Of a DNA stretch of 27,896 bases, positions 14,610 through 23,762 are shown piece by piece (position 1 is the first letter of the stretch; every line of letters starts with the position of its first letter). A program made the translations under genes and the position numbers. The stretch lies in assembly GCA_964539045.1 (NCBI GenBank), contig CAZIHW010000079.1:1-27896 (forward strand). Reading direction: 5' to 3'. The notes below the pieces were generated by a model. That model saw nothing but the letters and a program-made list of their open reading frames with translations, was not told where the DNA came from and searched no databases. The stretch is from UBA1227 sp964539045. Its GTDB lineage: Bacteria; Bacillota; Clostridia; Oscillospirales; Acutalibacteraceae.

Positions 14610-16136
14610 TTTTCTATAACCGGATAACTGACTTGATAATTCTTCAAGTCTGTCTTTTATGGGATTTGTAGTCTCGTTCTCGGATGGAGAAGTAGTCTGT
14701 TCCGTTGTTGTAGCTTCTTCCGCTGCCGTTGTACTTTCCTCGATATTATTCCCCGGCTCCGTTGTAACCTCAATTTGTCCGTTACTTGTCGGCTCAACCG
14801 GCGATGATGGATCTTCCTGAGGATACTTTCTTGTTGTTAAAGTACCAGTTGAATGCTTCTTTGTGGGGTAGGCATAGTTATCTGCATTTGTAGTTGGCTT
14901 GAGTTTAATCGGGGATACCCTGTCATCACTCAATTTGATATTGGATTGTCCGTAAAGTAACATCTGGAGTTGATAAGCTGCTCCCTCATAGTCAACGAGC
15001 CACACCCAGGTTTTTCCTACAAATCCGCCTTTAGAGGTGTCTTCGGTAGGCATGGTTGCCTGATTTATCTCATATTTGAGCCATCCTCTTGAAAAGCCAT
15101 CGGCAACAAGGGATAAAATCTGAGTTTTTGACAGCCCGGTTTTTATGTTTGGCAGCAATGCATTAGCTGCAGAATTTAATTGTGTAATACTTGCGTCTTT
15201 GAAGCTGTTCATTATAGACGTAATTACACTTCTCTGCCTCTCAGTTCTGTTTATATCGGAATCAAGTCCTCTGATTCTGCAGAACATAAGAGCTTTTTCA
15301 CCGTTAAGATGATTCACGCCGGATGTATAACTGACTTTCTTTCCGGTTCTCGTCCAGTTTTGCCATGTTGTATTTAAATAATTCGCTTCACGCGGTTCTA
15401 CATAAACATCTACTCCGCCGAGTGCATCAACAACCCTTGGGAAAGAATCATAGTTTACCATTACATAATCATCTATCTCGATTTTGTAATCGTTCTCTAT
15501 GGTTTCTATCATGCATTTTGCTCCGCCCTTTGAATAAGCGGCATTCATTTTTGCGAATGTAGCCCTTTTTCCTTTTGGAGCCACATATGTCCAGCTGTCA
15601 CGATAGAATGAAACCATTGATATTTTCTTCGTTTTGTCATTCACCGAAACTAACATCATCGTGTCTGTGCATCCGCTGGTAGAATCCTGTCCGACAAGCA
15701 AGATATTCTTAACATATTTTGCCGATAGTTTTTCTCCGCCGTTTGTCGCCCACTTTTTGAGATAGTCGTGAAGCGAGTTGGCATCTGTAATGCTATCCAT
15801 CTCTGCCGCATCTATATTATCATCAAGGACAATATCGTCGCTTCCCGTAAAATCATCATCTGTATCTATAAGCGAAATTTTTGACCATATGAATCCGCAA
15901 ATAGCAATTACAAGAATCAATAAAACCGAAACTGCGATAATCAAGATCCTTTGCTTTTTTGTCCGGTTTTTCCACCATGTGCTCATTTTATTTTTTCCGA
16001 TGCTATCTTCCCTTGGCGATGCGTCCGGCACCCTTTCAGGTGCCGGCTTTTCTTCTATATCTTCAGCTTCTATATCTCCAAAATCTTCGAGATATTTGCT
16101 AAATTCAATATCCTCGTTTTTATCCATTTTATTCAT
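14607..16136 (-). CDS. LytR-CpsA-Psr (LCP) family glycopolymer transferase
   Basis: An LCP enzyme attaches wall teichoic acid-type or other glycopolymers to peptidoglycan at the outer membrane face. From the ATG at 16136 it has 509 residues: an acidic cytoplasmic N-terminus of about 60, one transmembrane helix (about 64-84) and an extracellular LCP domain (about 143-315). Seen there are NILLVGQDS, TDTMMLVSVN, SFYRDSW, NYDSFPRVVDALGGVDVYV and the arginine-rich CRIRGLDSDINRTERQR. A long Thr/Glu/Pro/Ser-rich tail follows from about 420. GGGAG lies about 10 nt before this ATG; an upstream TTG at 16160 is less likely. It starts 39 bp after gyrA ends with no terminator seen, so it may be the last gene of the dnaA-gyrA transcript. 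Confidence 0.9.
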   Translation of the reverse strand: MNKMDKNEDIEFSKYLEDFGDIEAEDIEEKPAPERVPDASPREDSIGKNKMSTWWKNRTKKQRILIIAVSVLLILVIAICGFIWSKISLIDTDDDFTGSDDIVLDDNIDAAEMDSITDANSLHDYLKKWATNGGEKLSAKYVKNILLVGQDSTSGCTDTMMLVSVNDKTKKISMVSFYRDSWTYVAPKGKRATFAKMNAAYSKGGAKCMIETIENDYKIEIDDYVMVNYDSFPRVVDALGGVDVYVEPREANYLNTTWQNWTRTGKKVSYTSGVNHLNGEKALMFCRIRGLDSDINRTERQRSVITSIMNSFKDASITQLNSAANALLPNIKTGLSKTQILSLVADGFSRGWLKYEINQATMPTEDTSKGGFVGKTWVWLVDYEGAAYQLQMLLYGQSNIKLSDDRVSPIKLKPTTNADNYAYPTKKHSTGTLTTRKYPQEDPSSPVEPTSNGQIEVTTEPGNNIEESTTAAEEATTTEQTTSPSENETTNPIKDRLEELSSQLSGYRK

Positions 16137-16175
16137 TAAAAAACTACTCCCAATATCCAATAATTTCAGTTATCG

Positions 16176-18734
16176 CTATTCGGCAGATGTCTCGTTTTCA
16201 CTTTCTTCGGATTCTTTTTCCGTGGAGTCTGCGATGACATCTTGCTTTTCCCACTCTTCACGGATTGCCGCAAGAGTAATAAGCTTGTCCTCACCGGATA
16301 TTCTCATGACTTTAACGCCCTTAGCCGGACGTGAAACGCAGTTTATCTCATCAGAAGAAATTCTTATAATGATTCCGTTTGAAGATATCATTATCAATTC
16401 ATCTTCGGGTTCTACAACTCTTATTGCCGCAACCTTACCGTATTTATCAACACGATAATTGAGCAAACCGGAGCCTCCGCGCTTTTGAACCTTATAATCC
16501 CCGGGATTGCTTCTTCTTCCGTATCCGGTTTCAGATACTGTAAGAATAGTCGCATCCTCATTAATTACGTCAAATCCGACAACCTGATCGTTTTCTTTCT
16601 TCAGCGTTATGGATTTTACACCGCGGGCGGTTCTTCCCAGAGTCCTTGCATCTGTCTCATGGAATCTGATGCTCATACCTTCCTTAGTAGCAACAATAAG
16701 ATCATCATTTCCGCTTGTAAGTCTAACCCATGAAAGCTCGTCATCATCGTCAAGATTTATCGCTATAAGACCGCTCTTTCGAACATTCTTATAGTCAATC
16801 AGAGGAGTACGTTTTATTATACCCTTCTTTGTCATCATACAGATGTATTCTTCGCCTTCAATTTCGGGAACGCGAAGCATAGAAGTAACCTTTTCATCCG
16901 GCATAAGAGGTAATACGTTTACTATATTTGTTCCTTTACTCTGCCTTGATGCCTCAGGTACTTCATAACCTTTTATTCTGTATGTCCTTCCGAGATTTGT
17001 AAAGAACATAACATGGTCATGGGTAGAACATGTAAACATGGTCTCTGTAACATCATCTTCTTTTTGCGTCATACCCGAAATACCGCGTCCGCCCCTGTGC
17101 TGAATCTGGTACTCTGTCGTAGGCATACGCTTGATGTAACCCATGTGTGTAAGTGTGAGAACGCTCGCTTCTTCCGGAATAAGATCTTCAATATCAACCT
17201 CACCGGATACATTGCATATCTCAGTAAGACGATCATCACCGAATTTGTCAGCGATGGCCATTGCCTCTTCTTTTACCAGAGCAAGAATCTTATGATCATC
17301 AGCAAGGAGTTCTTCATACTCCGCGATTCTTTCACGGAGACTTTCGAGTTCATCCATTATTTTCTTAATTTCAAGTCCTGCTAATTGTCCGAGTTGGAAA
17401 TTAACAATAGCAGTTGCCTGAGGATCATCAAATCCGTACTTTTCTATAAGGGCAAGCTTTGCTTCCGCTTTTCCGCCCTTTGTATGACGAATTGTATCTA
17501 TGATTTCGTCAACAATGTCGATTGCCTTAGCGAGACCTTCTAATATGTGAGCTCTTTCTTTTGCTTTCTTTAAATCAAATAGAGTTCTTCTTGTGACTAT
17601 TTCCTTTTGGAACTCAATATATTGCTCAAGAATCTCTTTTAATGTTAATATCTTAGGCTGTCCGTCGACAATTGCGAGATTTATTACGCCGAAAGAAGAC
17701 TGCAACTGTGTATATTGGAAAAGTTGATTTAAGACAACATTCGGATTTGCATCTCTCTTTAAATCTATAGAGATATACATTCCGTGCATTGAGGAATAGT
17801 CATTTACATCGGCAATTCCCTCTATGCGCTTTTCTTTTACAAGATCGGCGATGCTCTCGATAAGGCGAGCCTTATTTACATTGTAAGGAATTTCAGTAAC
17901 CTTTATTTCATAACGTCCGTTTGGCTTTTCAATAATTTCGGTACGGGCACGAACCGTAATTTTACCGCGGCCTGTTCCGTATGCAGCCCTTATTCCGGCT
18001 CGACCCATTATAATGCCTGCTGTCGGGAAGTCGGGACCCGGTATATGTTCCATAAGCTCCGCAAGCTCTATATCAGGGTTATCGATTACCGCACACATTC
18101 CGTTTATTACTTCTCTGAGATTGTGCGGGGGTATATTTGTTGCCATACCTACGGCAATACCCATAGAACCGTTAACTAATAAGTTCGGATAACGTGAAGG
18201 CAGAACCGTTGGTTCTTTCAGACGATCATCATAGTTAGACTGAAAATCTACTGTATCCTTATCGATATCCTGAAGCATCTTAAGAGCAATCTTGCTCATA
18301 CGTGATTCTGTATAACGGTATGCAGCCGGTGGATCTCCGTCAATAGAACCGAAGTTTCCGTGACCGTCTACAAGTGTATAACGCATTGAGAAAGATTGAG
18401 CTAATCTTACCATGGCATCATAAACGGATGAGTCACCGTGCGGATGGTATCTACCGAGAACGGAACCTACTGTATCTGCGCACTTACGATATGCCTTATC
18501 CGGTGATAAGCCATTTTCAAACATTGTATAGAGAATACGCCTGTGAACCGGTTTTAATCCGTCTCTTACATCCGGCAATGCACGCTGTATAATAACGGAC
18601 ATTGAGTAGTCGAGGAATGATTTTCGCATTTCATTATTAAGATCTACGCTGACTACTTTCGAAGTCTCAAGATTCTCTCTGAATTCCTGTTCTTTTTTCT
18701 TCTGCATTTCCGCAGATATCTTCTTATTAGACAT
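16176..18734 (-). CDS. gyrA: DNA gyrase subunit A
   Basis: The breakage-reunion subunit of DNA gyrase, acting with GyrB to introduce negative supercoils. It has 852 residues. The catalytic tyrosine is Tyr141 (AAYRYTE). The quinolone region reads YHPHGDSSVYD, with Ser102 and Asp106 at the positions of E. coli Ser83 and Asp87, so the usual quinolone-resistance substitutions are absent. A GyrA-box-like HRGGRG element starts the C-terminal beta-pinwheel, and the tail is acidic (Glu/Ser-rich). The ATG at 18734 has AGGAGGGG upstream. It follows gyrB after 17 bp, as in Bacillus-type origin regions. Confidence 0.98.
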   Translation of the reverse strand: MSNKKISAEMQKKKEQEFRENLETSKVVSVDLNNEMRKSFLDYSMSVIIQRALPDVRDGLKPVHRRILYTMFENGLSPDKAYRKCADTVGSVLGRYHPHGDSSVYDAMVRLAQSFSMRYTLVDGHGNFGSIDGDPPAAYRYTESRMSKIALKMLQDIDKDTVDFQSNYDDRLKEPTVLPSRYPNLLVNGSMGIAVGMATNIPPHNLREVINGMCAVIDNPDIELAELMEHIPGPDFPTAGIIMGRAGIRAAYGTGRGKITVRARTEIIEKPNGRYEIKVTEIPYNVNKARLIESIADLVKEKRIEGIADVNDYSSMHGMYISIDLKRDANPNVVLNQLFQYTQLQSSFGVINLAIVDGQPKILTLKEILEQYIEFQKEIVTRRTLFDLKKAKERAHILEGLAKAIDIVDEIIDTIRHTKGGKAEAKLALIEKYGFDDPQATAIVNFQLGQLAGLEIKKIMDELESLRERIAEYEELLADDHKILALVKEEAMAIADKFGDDRLTEICNVSGEVDIEDLIPEEASVLTLTHMGYIKRMPTTEYQIQHRGGRGISGMTQKEDDVTETMFTCSTHDHVMFFTNLGRTYRIKGYEVPEASRQSKGTNIVNVLPLMPDEKVTSMLRVPEIEGEEYICMMTKKGIIKRTPLIDYKNVRKSGLIAINLDDDDELSWVRLTSGNDDLIVATKEGMSIRFHETDARTLGRTARGVKSITLKKENDQVVGFDVINEDATILTVSETGYGRRSNPGDYKVQKRGGSGLLNYRVDKYGKVAAIRVVEPEDELIMISSNGIIIRISSDEINCVSRPAKGVKVMRISGEDKLITLAAIREEWEKQDVIADSTEKESEESENETSAE

Positions 18735-18751
18735 CTTTCATTCCCCTCCTC

Positions 18752-20821
18752 TCAGACATCAAGATTTTGAACATATTTTGCATTCTTTTCTATGAATTCG
18801 CGTCTCGGTTCTACTTTATCACCCATAAGAATGGAGAAAGTTTCATCTGCTTCCATAGCATCTTCAAGATGAACCTTAAGCATAATTCTTGTTTTTGGGT
18901 CCATTGTAGTTTCCCAAAGTTGGGCCGGGTCCATCTCACCGAGGCCCTTGTAGCGCTGTATATCGCAGTTTCCTCCGAGTTCTTCTATTTTCTCATCTCT
19001 TTCTTCATCAGAAAAAGCATAAGCAAATTTCTTGCCTCTTGATATTTTATAGAGCGGGGGTTGTGCTATATAAACATGACCTTCTTCTATGAGAGGCCTC
19101 ATATAACGGAAGAAGAATGTTAAAAGAAGTGTTCTTATGTGGGCACCGTCTACATCGGCATCGGCCATGAGCACTATCTTGTTATAACGAAGTTTGTTTA
19201 TATCAAAATCTTCTCCTATTCCGGTACCTAGTGCCGTTACGACCGGAGTAAGTTTATCATTTCCGATTACCTTATCTATTCTCGCTTTTTCAACATTGAG
19301 CATCTTTCCCCAAAGAGGAAGAATAGCCTGGTATTGGCGTTCTCTTCCTTCTTTCGCAGAACCGCCTGCAGAGTCTCCCTCTACGATGTACAGTTCTGTA
19401 AGCTCAGCATTTTTGTCCAGGCAATCTGCCAGCTTTCCGGGAAGTGAATTGCCCTCAAGAGCTGTTTTTCTTCTGGCAAGATCTCTTGCTTTCCTTGCTG
19501 CTTCACGAACCCTGGATGCTTCCAGAGCCTTTGTAAATATAGCTCTTGCAACGGCCGGATTCTCTTCAAAATATTCCATTAACTTATCATAAACTGTTTT
19601 TGAGACAAGAGGAGTCATTTCGGTATTTCCGAGTTTTCCCTTTGTTTGTCCTTCAAATTCAGCTTCTGTAAGCTTAACTGATATAACTGCGATTAAGCCT
19701 TCACGAACATCATCGCCGGAAAGCTTTTTATCACTGTCTTTCAGAATGTTATATTTTTTTCCGTAGTCATTAAACACACGGGTCAATGCTGTTTTAAAGC
19801 CTGTTTCATGAGTACCGCCGTCTATGGTACGAACGTTGTTTGCAAATGAATATATAATTTCATTGTAACTGTCGTTATAGATCAGGGAAATATCTACCTC
19901 TCTGTCCCCTTTAACCGTACTAAACGAAATCGGCTTATCGTGTATCGGAGTAAATCCTCTTCCCTTGTTTATATGTTCAACAAAGGATGTAATTCCTCCC
20001 TCATAGCAATATACTTCCGTATGAGTTTCATCTGTGCGTGAATCTGTCAATGTGATTTTAAGTCCCGCATTAAGGAAAGCCTGTTCGCGCAATCTCTTTT
20101 CGAGAATATCAAATTCATATTCTGTTGTCTCCTGGAATATATCGGGAGATGCCTTAAAACGAATTGTTGTACCTGTCTTGTCAGTATCGCCGATTACTTT
20201 AAGATCGTCTATGGGATTTCCCATTTCAAACTTTTGATAGTAAACATGTCCTGCCTGAGAAACTTCTACCTCTAACCACTCGGAAAGAGCATTAACGACA
20301 GAAGATCCGACACCGTGCAAACCTCCGGAAACCTTATATCCGGTTCCTCCGAATTTTCCTCCGGCATGAAGAACTGTTAAGACAACCGTTACGGTTGATA
20401 TGCCCATTTTTTCATTTATGCCTACAGGGATACCACGACCGTTGTCGCAAACTTCTATTACATTGTCGGGCAATATATTTACTTCTATGTGAGTACAATA
20501 TCCTGCCAGGGCCTCATCTATTGAGTTATCAACAATTTCATATACAAGATGATGAAGACCTTTCGGACCTGTTGAACCTATGTACATACCCGGCCTTTTC
20601 CGAACAGCTTCAAGACCCTCAAGAACCTGAATCTGATCTGCACCGTATTCCTCAGTTACGACGGTATCCATTGAATTAACATCGTCAAACTCTCCGATTT
20701 GTGCTTCAAGTTCAGCTTCTCTTTTTTCTGCAAGCTCTTCTTTTTTCAAAGCTTCGATGTCTTCTATCTCTTCAACAATATCCTCTTCTAAAATTTCAGG
20801 ATTTGTGTTTTCAATATTCAA
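18752..20821 (-). CDS. gyrB: DNA gyrase subunit B with acidic N-terminal extension
   Basis: The ATPase subunit of gyrase. GHKL ATPase motifs are seen: VDNSIDEALAG, DNGRGIPVG and GGLHGVGSSVVN. The TOPRIM part has EGDSAGGSAKEGR and DADVDGAHIRTLLL, and the C-terminus has QRYKGLGEM. The usual GyrB N-terminus (EYGADQIQVLEGLEAVRKRPGM) only begins near residue 58, preceded by a Glu/Ile/Leu-rich extension of about 57 residues. I place the start at TTG 20821, with GGAGG 8 nt upstream and one base after the remB stop. An ATG at 20836 is in frame but has no Shine-Dalgarno sequence and would overlap remB. An ATG at 20671 would remove the extension but also lacks a well-placed ribosome binding site. Confidence 0.97.
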   Translation of the reverse strand: MNIENTNPEILEEDIVEEIEDIEALKKEELAEKREAELEAQIGEFDDVNSMDTVVTEEYGADQIQVLEGLEAVRKRPGMYIGSTGPKGLHHLVYEIVDNSIDEALAGYCTHIEVNILPDNVIEVCDNGRGIPVGINEKMGISTVTVVLTVLHAGGKFGGTGYKVSGGLHGVGSSVVNALSEWLEVEVSQAGHVYYQKFEMGNPIDDLKVIGDTDKTGTTIRFKASPDIFQETTEYEFDILEKRLREQAFLNAGLKITLTDSRTDETHTEVYCYEGGITSFVEHINKGRGFTPIHDKPISFSTVKGDREVDISLIYNDSYNEIIYSFANNVRTIDGGTHETGFKTALTRVFNDYGKKYNILKDSDKKLSGDDVREGLIAVISVKLTEAEFEGQTKGKLGNTEMTPLVSKTVYDKLMEYFEENPAVARAIFTKALEASRVREAARKARDLARRKTALEGNSLPGKLADCLDKNAELTELYIVEGDSAGGSAKEGRERQYQAILPLWGKMLNVEKARIDKVIGNDKLTPVVTALGTGIGEDFDINKLRYNKIVLMADADVDGAHIRTLLLTFFFRYMRPLIEEGHVYIAQPPLYKISRGKKFAYAFSDEERDEKIEELGGNCDIQRYKGLGEMDPAQLWETTMDPKTRIMLKVHLEDAMEADETFSILMGDKVEPRREFIEKNAKYVQNLDV

Positions 20822-20822
20822 A

Positions 20823-21092
20823 TTAAAAACCTCCATCTAAAGAATTGGAAGAAAACCTTTTAATAAGTGTGGCCGGTGACAGTTGACTTATATAAACTGT
20901 TTTTTTTCCGTTTTTATTGCAAACTATAAATGACTTTGGTAGTTCAGTTGATACATTTACGACTATACCTTGTTTTTCGGCATTTGAAAGATACTCTCTG
21001 GTATACTTTGAAACAGTTGTATTATCTATATCAAAAATTCCTACTATATCATCTGTTTTAATTATGGTACATTGCCCTAAGTGGAGGAACAT
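20823..21092 (-). CDS. remB: DUF370 / extracellular matrix regulator RemB-like protein
   Basis: An 89-residue DUF370 protein (MFLHLGQCTIIKTDDIVGIFDID at the N-terminus). It sits between recF and gyrB, the position of B. subtilis yaaB (remB). RemA relatives are DNA-binding regulators of matrix genes; RemB function is less clear. AGGAGG lies about 6 nt before the ATG. It overlaps the end of recF by 16 bases, and its stop is one base from the gyrB TTG, so the three genes are likely translationally coupled. Confidence 0.9.
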   Translation of the reverse strand: MFLHLGQCTIIKTDDIVGIFDIDNTTVSKYTREYLSNAEKQGIVVNVSTELPKSFIVCNKNGKKTVYISQLSPATLIKRFSSNSLDGGF

Positions 21093-22192
21093 AGTCTTCC
21101 TCCTTTTATTTCAAATATTTTTCCTGTTTTTGTTTTAAGTATTGATGACGGATCGCAACAGGTAATGAATACCTGCCAGTTTTCTATATGATTTAATATA
21201 TAATCCTGACGATTTTCATCAAGCTCACTCATCACATCATCAAGAAAAGCAACCGGTTGTTTGCCGGTTATTTTTTTTATAACCGCCGCTTCGGATAATT
21301 TCAAGGCAAGAGCTGCGGAACGTTGTTGACCCTGTGAACCGTATACTTTTACCGGCAGATTGTCCAACTGTATAAGTATGTCATCTCTGTGGGGTCCGAT
21401 TGACGTTATTCCGTTTTTTATATCTTCTTTTTTGCTATTTTGCAGCTTATAAAGAATTTCTTCTTTTAAGTCATCTATATCTGTACTTTCAAAATTTGTA
21501 CTTTCAAAACCTTCCTTTGAATCATACAGAAGGGATATTTTTTCTTTTCCCGATGAGATGCCGCCGTATATATCTTCAAGAAAGGGTTTCATTTCACTCA
21601 AATAATGAATTCTCTGCGATATAATTGCTGCGGCATACAATGAAAATTTTTCATCCCAAACATCCAAAGTATCATAGAGTTCGCTGTGAAAGGATATATC
21701 CTTCAAAAGAGTATTTCGTTGCTCCAAAATTTTATTATACTTGCTCAGTACATTCGAATATCTCGGTTTCAACTGACAAAGTGCGGTATTAATAAATTTT
21801 CTTCTTTCCGAAGGACCACCTTTTACAAGATCTAAATGATTTGGAGAAAAAACTATTCCGAAAAATTCTCCGAATAATTTTGATGATGAATTATATTCAA
21901 CCCCGTCAATGATGACTCTTTTTTTATCGTCCAGCAATATACTTGCTTCTCTGATTCTTAATTCATCATCGAAAACTATTTCTGTTTTTGAAAAATCACT
22001 ATCAAGTCGTATCAATTCTTTATCTTTTGATCCTCTGAACGAACGACATCCCGTAAAGAGCCACATAGATTCAAGCAAATTTGTCTTACCTTGTGCGTTT
22101 TCGCCGTAGATTATATTTACTCCTTCACAAGGTAAGATTTCTATATTCTCTATATTTCTGTAATTTTGAACATGTAGAGAATTTATTTTCAT
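21077..22192 (-). CDS. recF: DNA replication/repair protein RecF
   Basis: An SMC-like ATPase that loads RecA with RecO/RecR at gaps in DNA. It has 371 residues, the usual family length. Walker A GENAQGKT is at 30-37 after LHVQNYRNI; the signature motif reads GSQGQQRSAALALKL; Walker B is PVAFLDDVMSELDE. The C-terminus (KTGKIFEIKGGRL) is typical. It starts 7 bases after the rlbA stop. Confidence 0.97.
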   Translation of the reverse strand: MKINSLHVQNYRNIENIEILPCEGVNIIYGENAQGKTNLLESMWLFTGCRSFRGSKDKELIRLDSDFSKTEIVFDDELRIREASILLDDKKRVIIDGVEYNSSSKLFGEFFGIVFSPNHLDLVKGGPSERRKFINTALCQLKPRYSNVLSKYNKILEQRNTLLKDISFHSELYDTLDVWDEKFSLYAAAIISQRIHYLSEMKPFLEDIYGGISSGKEKISLLYDSKEGFESTNFESTDIDDLKEEILYKLQNSKKEDIKNGITSIGPHRDDILIQLDNLPVKVYGSQGQQRSAALALKLSEAAVIKKITGKQPVAFLDDVMSELDENRQDYILNHIENWQVFITCCDPSSILKTKTGKIFEIKGGRLCSST

Positions 22193-22199
22193 TTACTTT

Positions 22200-22451
22200 T
22201 CACTCACTCTTAATTTTGAATACTTGATTGTTATAGGAAAATGTATCCCCGTCTCTTAACTTTTTTCCTCTCATAAGGCAGACTTCATTATTTACTGAAA
22301 TTTGTCCTTCTGAAATCAGTATTTTTGCCTGACCTCCGCTTGAAACAATATCTGAATACTTTAATGCTTTATCTAAAGTTATAAACGGAGTGTTTATAAG
22401 AACAGGAATCCCGTTTTCTTTTATTTTGACTTTAATACTTTTAATTTTCAT
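22200..22451 (-). CDS. rlbA: S4 domain protein YaaA/RlbA
   Basis: An 83-residue S4-type RNA-binding protein: ITLDKALKYSDIVSSGGQAK, then the VNNEVCLMRGKKLRDGD turn typical of S4 domains. The gene lies between dnaN and recF, as B. subtilis yaaA does, which is linked to ribosome assembly. It overlaps the last 11 bases of dnaN in another frame. Confidence 0.93.
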   Translation of the reverse strand: MKIKSIKVKIKENGIPVLINTPFITLDKALKYSDIVSSGGQAKILISEGQISVNNEVCLMRGKKLRDGDTFSYNNQVFKIKSE

Positions 22452-23547
22452 TTTTAAGCCTTACCGGAAGAACCAGGAACAGAAAATTATCTCCTTCAGG
22501 CGGAACAATTGTTATTGGAGAAAGAGATCCGTTCAATGTTATTTTGACATTTTCAATATTACATGCCTTAAGGGCATCGAGAAGAAACATATTATTAAAT
22601 CCTATTTCTACTCTGTTTCCTTCTGTCTGACATGAGAATCTGTCATTTGCCGTACCGAGCGATGTAACTGTTGAAATTCTTATCATATTTTCATCAAATA
22701 TGCAGCGTAAAGGACTCTTAAGTCTGTCTGTTATAAGTAGAGATGTACGTTCTATACTTTCAATGAAAGATTTTACATTTACATTTACTTCTGTAGAAAG
22801 ACTCTTAGGAATAGCGGCATTATAATCAAGAAACTCACCGTCAAGGAGTCTTGAAATAATACTGTAAGTTCCTATTTCGAAAATAATATGTCTTTTTGCT
22901 ATATTCATTGAAATAACATCGCAATTATCAATAAGTTTTATAACTTCATTAAGAGTCTTCGCAGGAACTATAAATGAGATGTCATCGCCTGTATATTTAA
23001 TTTTTTCCGTACGAATAGCAAGGCGGAAACCATCAACTGCGATAAGTCTGATTTGACCCCTTTTAATTTCAAATTTTATTCCTGTGTGTACAATTTTTGT
23101 ATCATTCTTTGATACGGCAAATATTGTTTGTTTTACCATATCTCTTAAAATATCACTTTCAATTATAATCGGATATCCTCCGGAAACAGTCGGAAGCTCC
23201 GGATATTCTTCTGCTGCTATTCCGACGATTTTATACTCTACTTCCCCGCATCTTATAATACAAAGCTGTCTTTCATCTGCTTCTATAGTTACATTTTCAT
23301 CAGGAAGTTTTCTCAATATATCGCAAAGTATTCTTGCATTGAGAATAATAGATCCTTGTTCTTCTACTTTTGCTTCTATAGAAGTGTTTATACCGACTTC
23401 AAGATCATATCCTGTAAGCATAAGTTCATTTCCTAATGCTTTCATATATATGCCTTCAATAGCCGGAATTGATGTTTTAGTTGAAACAACCCTTTGAACA
23501 TTTTGGCAAGCTTCGCTTAGAATTTCGGTATTACATATAATTTTCAT
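22441..23547 (-). CDS. dnaN: DNA polymerase III beta subunit (sliding clamp)
   Basis: The processivity clamp of the replicative polymerase, 368 residues with the three-domain DnaN layout. It begins MKIICNTEILSEACQNVQRVV, carries SGGYPIIIESDILRDMVKQTIFAVS in the middle and ends FLFLVLPVRLKNEN, close to the family's M-P-[MV]-R ending. The ATG at 23547 has GGAGG 8 nt upstream; an ATG four bases earlier opens only a 6-codon frame. No convincing promoter was found in the 215-base gap upstream, so transcription may come from dnaA. Confidence 0.97.
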   Translation of the reverse strand: MKIICNTEILSEACQNVQRVVSTKTSIPAIEGIYMKALGNELMLTGYDLEVGINTSIEAKVEEQGSIILNARILCDILRKLPDENVTIEADERQLCIIRCGEVEYKIVGIAAEEYPELPTVSGGYPIIIESDILRDMVKQTIFAVSKNDTKIVHTGIKFEIKRGQIRLIAVDGFRLAIRTEKIKYTGDDISFIVPAKTLNEVIKLIDNCDVISMNIAKRHIIFEIGTYSIISRLLDGEFLDYNAAIPKSLSTEVNVNVKSFIESIERTSLLITDRLKSPLRCIFDENMIRISTVTSLGTANDRFSCQTEGNRVEIGFNNMFLLDALKACNIENVKITLNGSLSPITIVPPEGDNFLFLVLPVRLKNEN

Positions 23548-23603
23548 TCATTTTACCTCCGTTATAAAAAGAATAGATTTAATTTAAGTAGTATTAGTAG
23601 TGT

Positions 23604-23622
23604 ATGTTAAATTTGAGGGAAA
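23604..23622 (-). repeat. 19-nt repeat, copy next to the trio tract
   Basis: The minus strand reads TTTCCCTCAAATTTAACAT, matching the copy at 23718-23736 at 17 of 19 bases. It is the element adjoining the DnaA-trio-like tract. Confidence 0.75.
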
Positions 23623-23717
23623 TTTTGTAAATACCATAGTTAAAGCAAAAAAAGGACAAAGGTTCTTGATTTTTTAATTATGATATTTTGTTAGAAAAGA
23701 TTAAAAAGTTTCGTGCA

Positions 23718-23736
23718 ATGTTTAATTTGAGGAAAA
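23718..23736 (-). repeat. 19-nt repeat, copy nearest dnaA
   Basis: The minus strand reads TTTTCCTCAAATTAAACAT. Its first nine bases match the usual DnaA box TTATCCACA at 7 of 9 positions. Confidence 0.75.
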
Positions 23737-23762
23737 CATACTGTTAATTCACAATGAAAATG

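Larger units (their letters stand above)
23548..23762. other. dnaA-dnaN intergenic region, oriC candidate (unwinding region)
   Basis: A very AT-rich 215-base gap. Read in the dnaA direction, a 19-nt element (TTTTCCTCAAATTAAACAT, 23736-23718) is followed by an AT-rich tract. The near copy TTTCCCTCAAATTTAACAT (23622-23604) comes next, and immediately after it CTACTAATACTA (23600-23589). The last tract has the polarity and triplet period of a DnaA-trio element. No 9-mer identical to the usual DnaA box was seen; the closest, TAATTCACA (23744-23752), matches 7 of 9. Location and composition support an origin role; function is inference. Confidence 0.5.

Noticed and set aside
15778..16458. A 226-codon plus-strand frame across the LCP/gyrA junction
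   Set aside because: Antisense to two well-identified genes and Ser/Ile-rich in the manner of a reverse-frame shadow.
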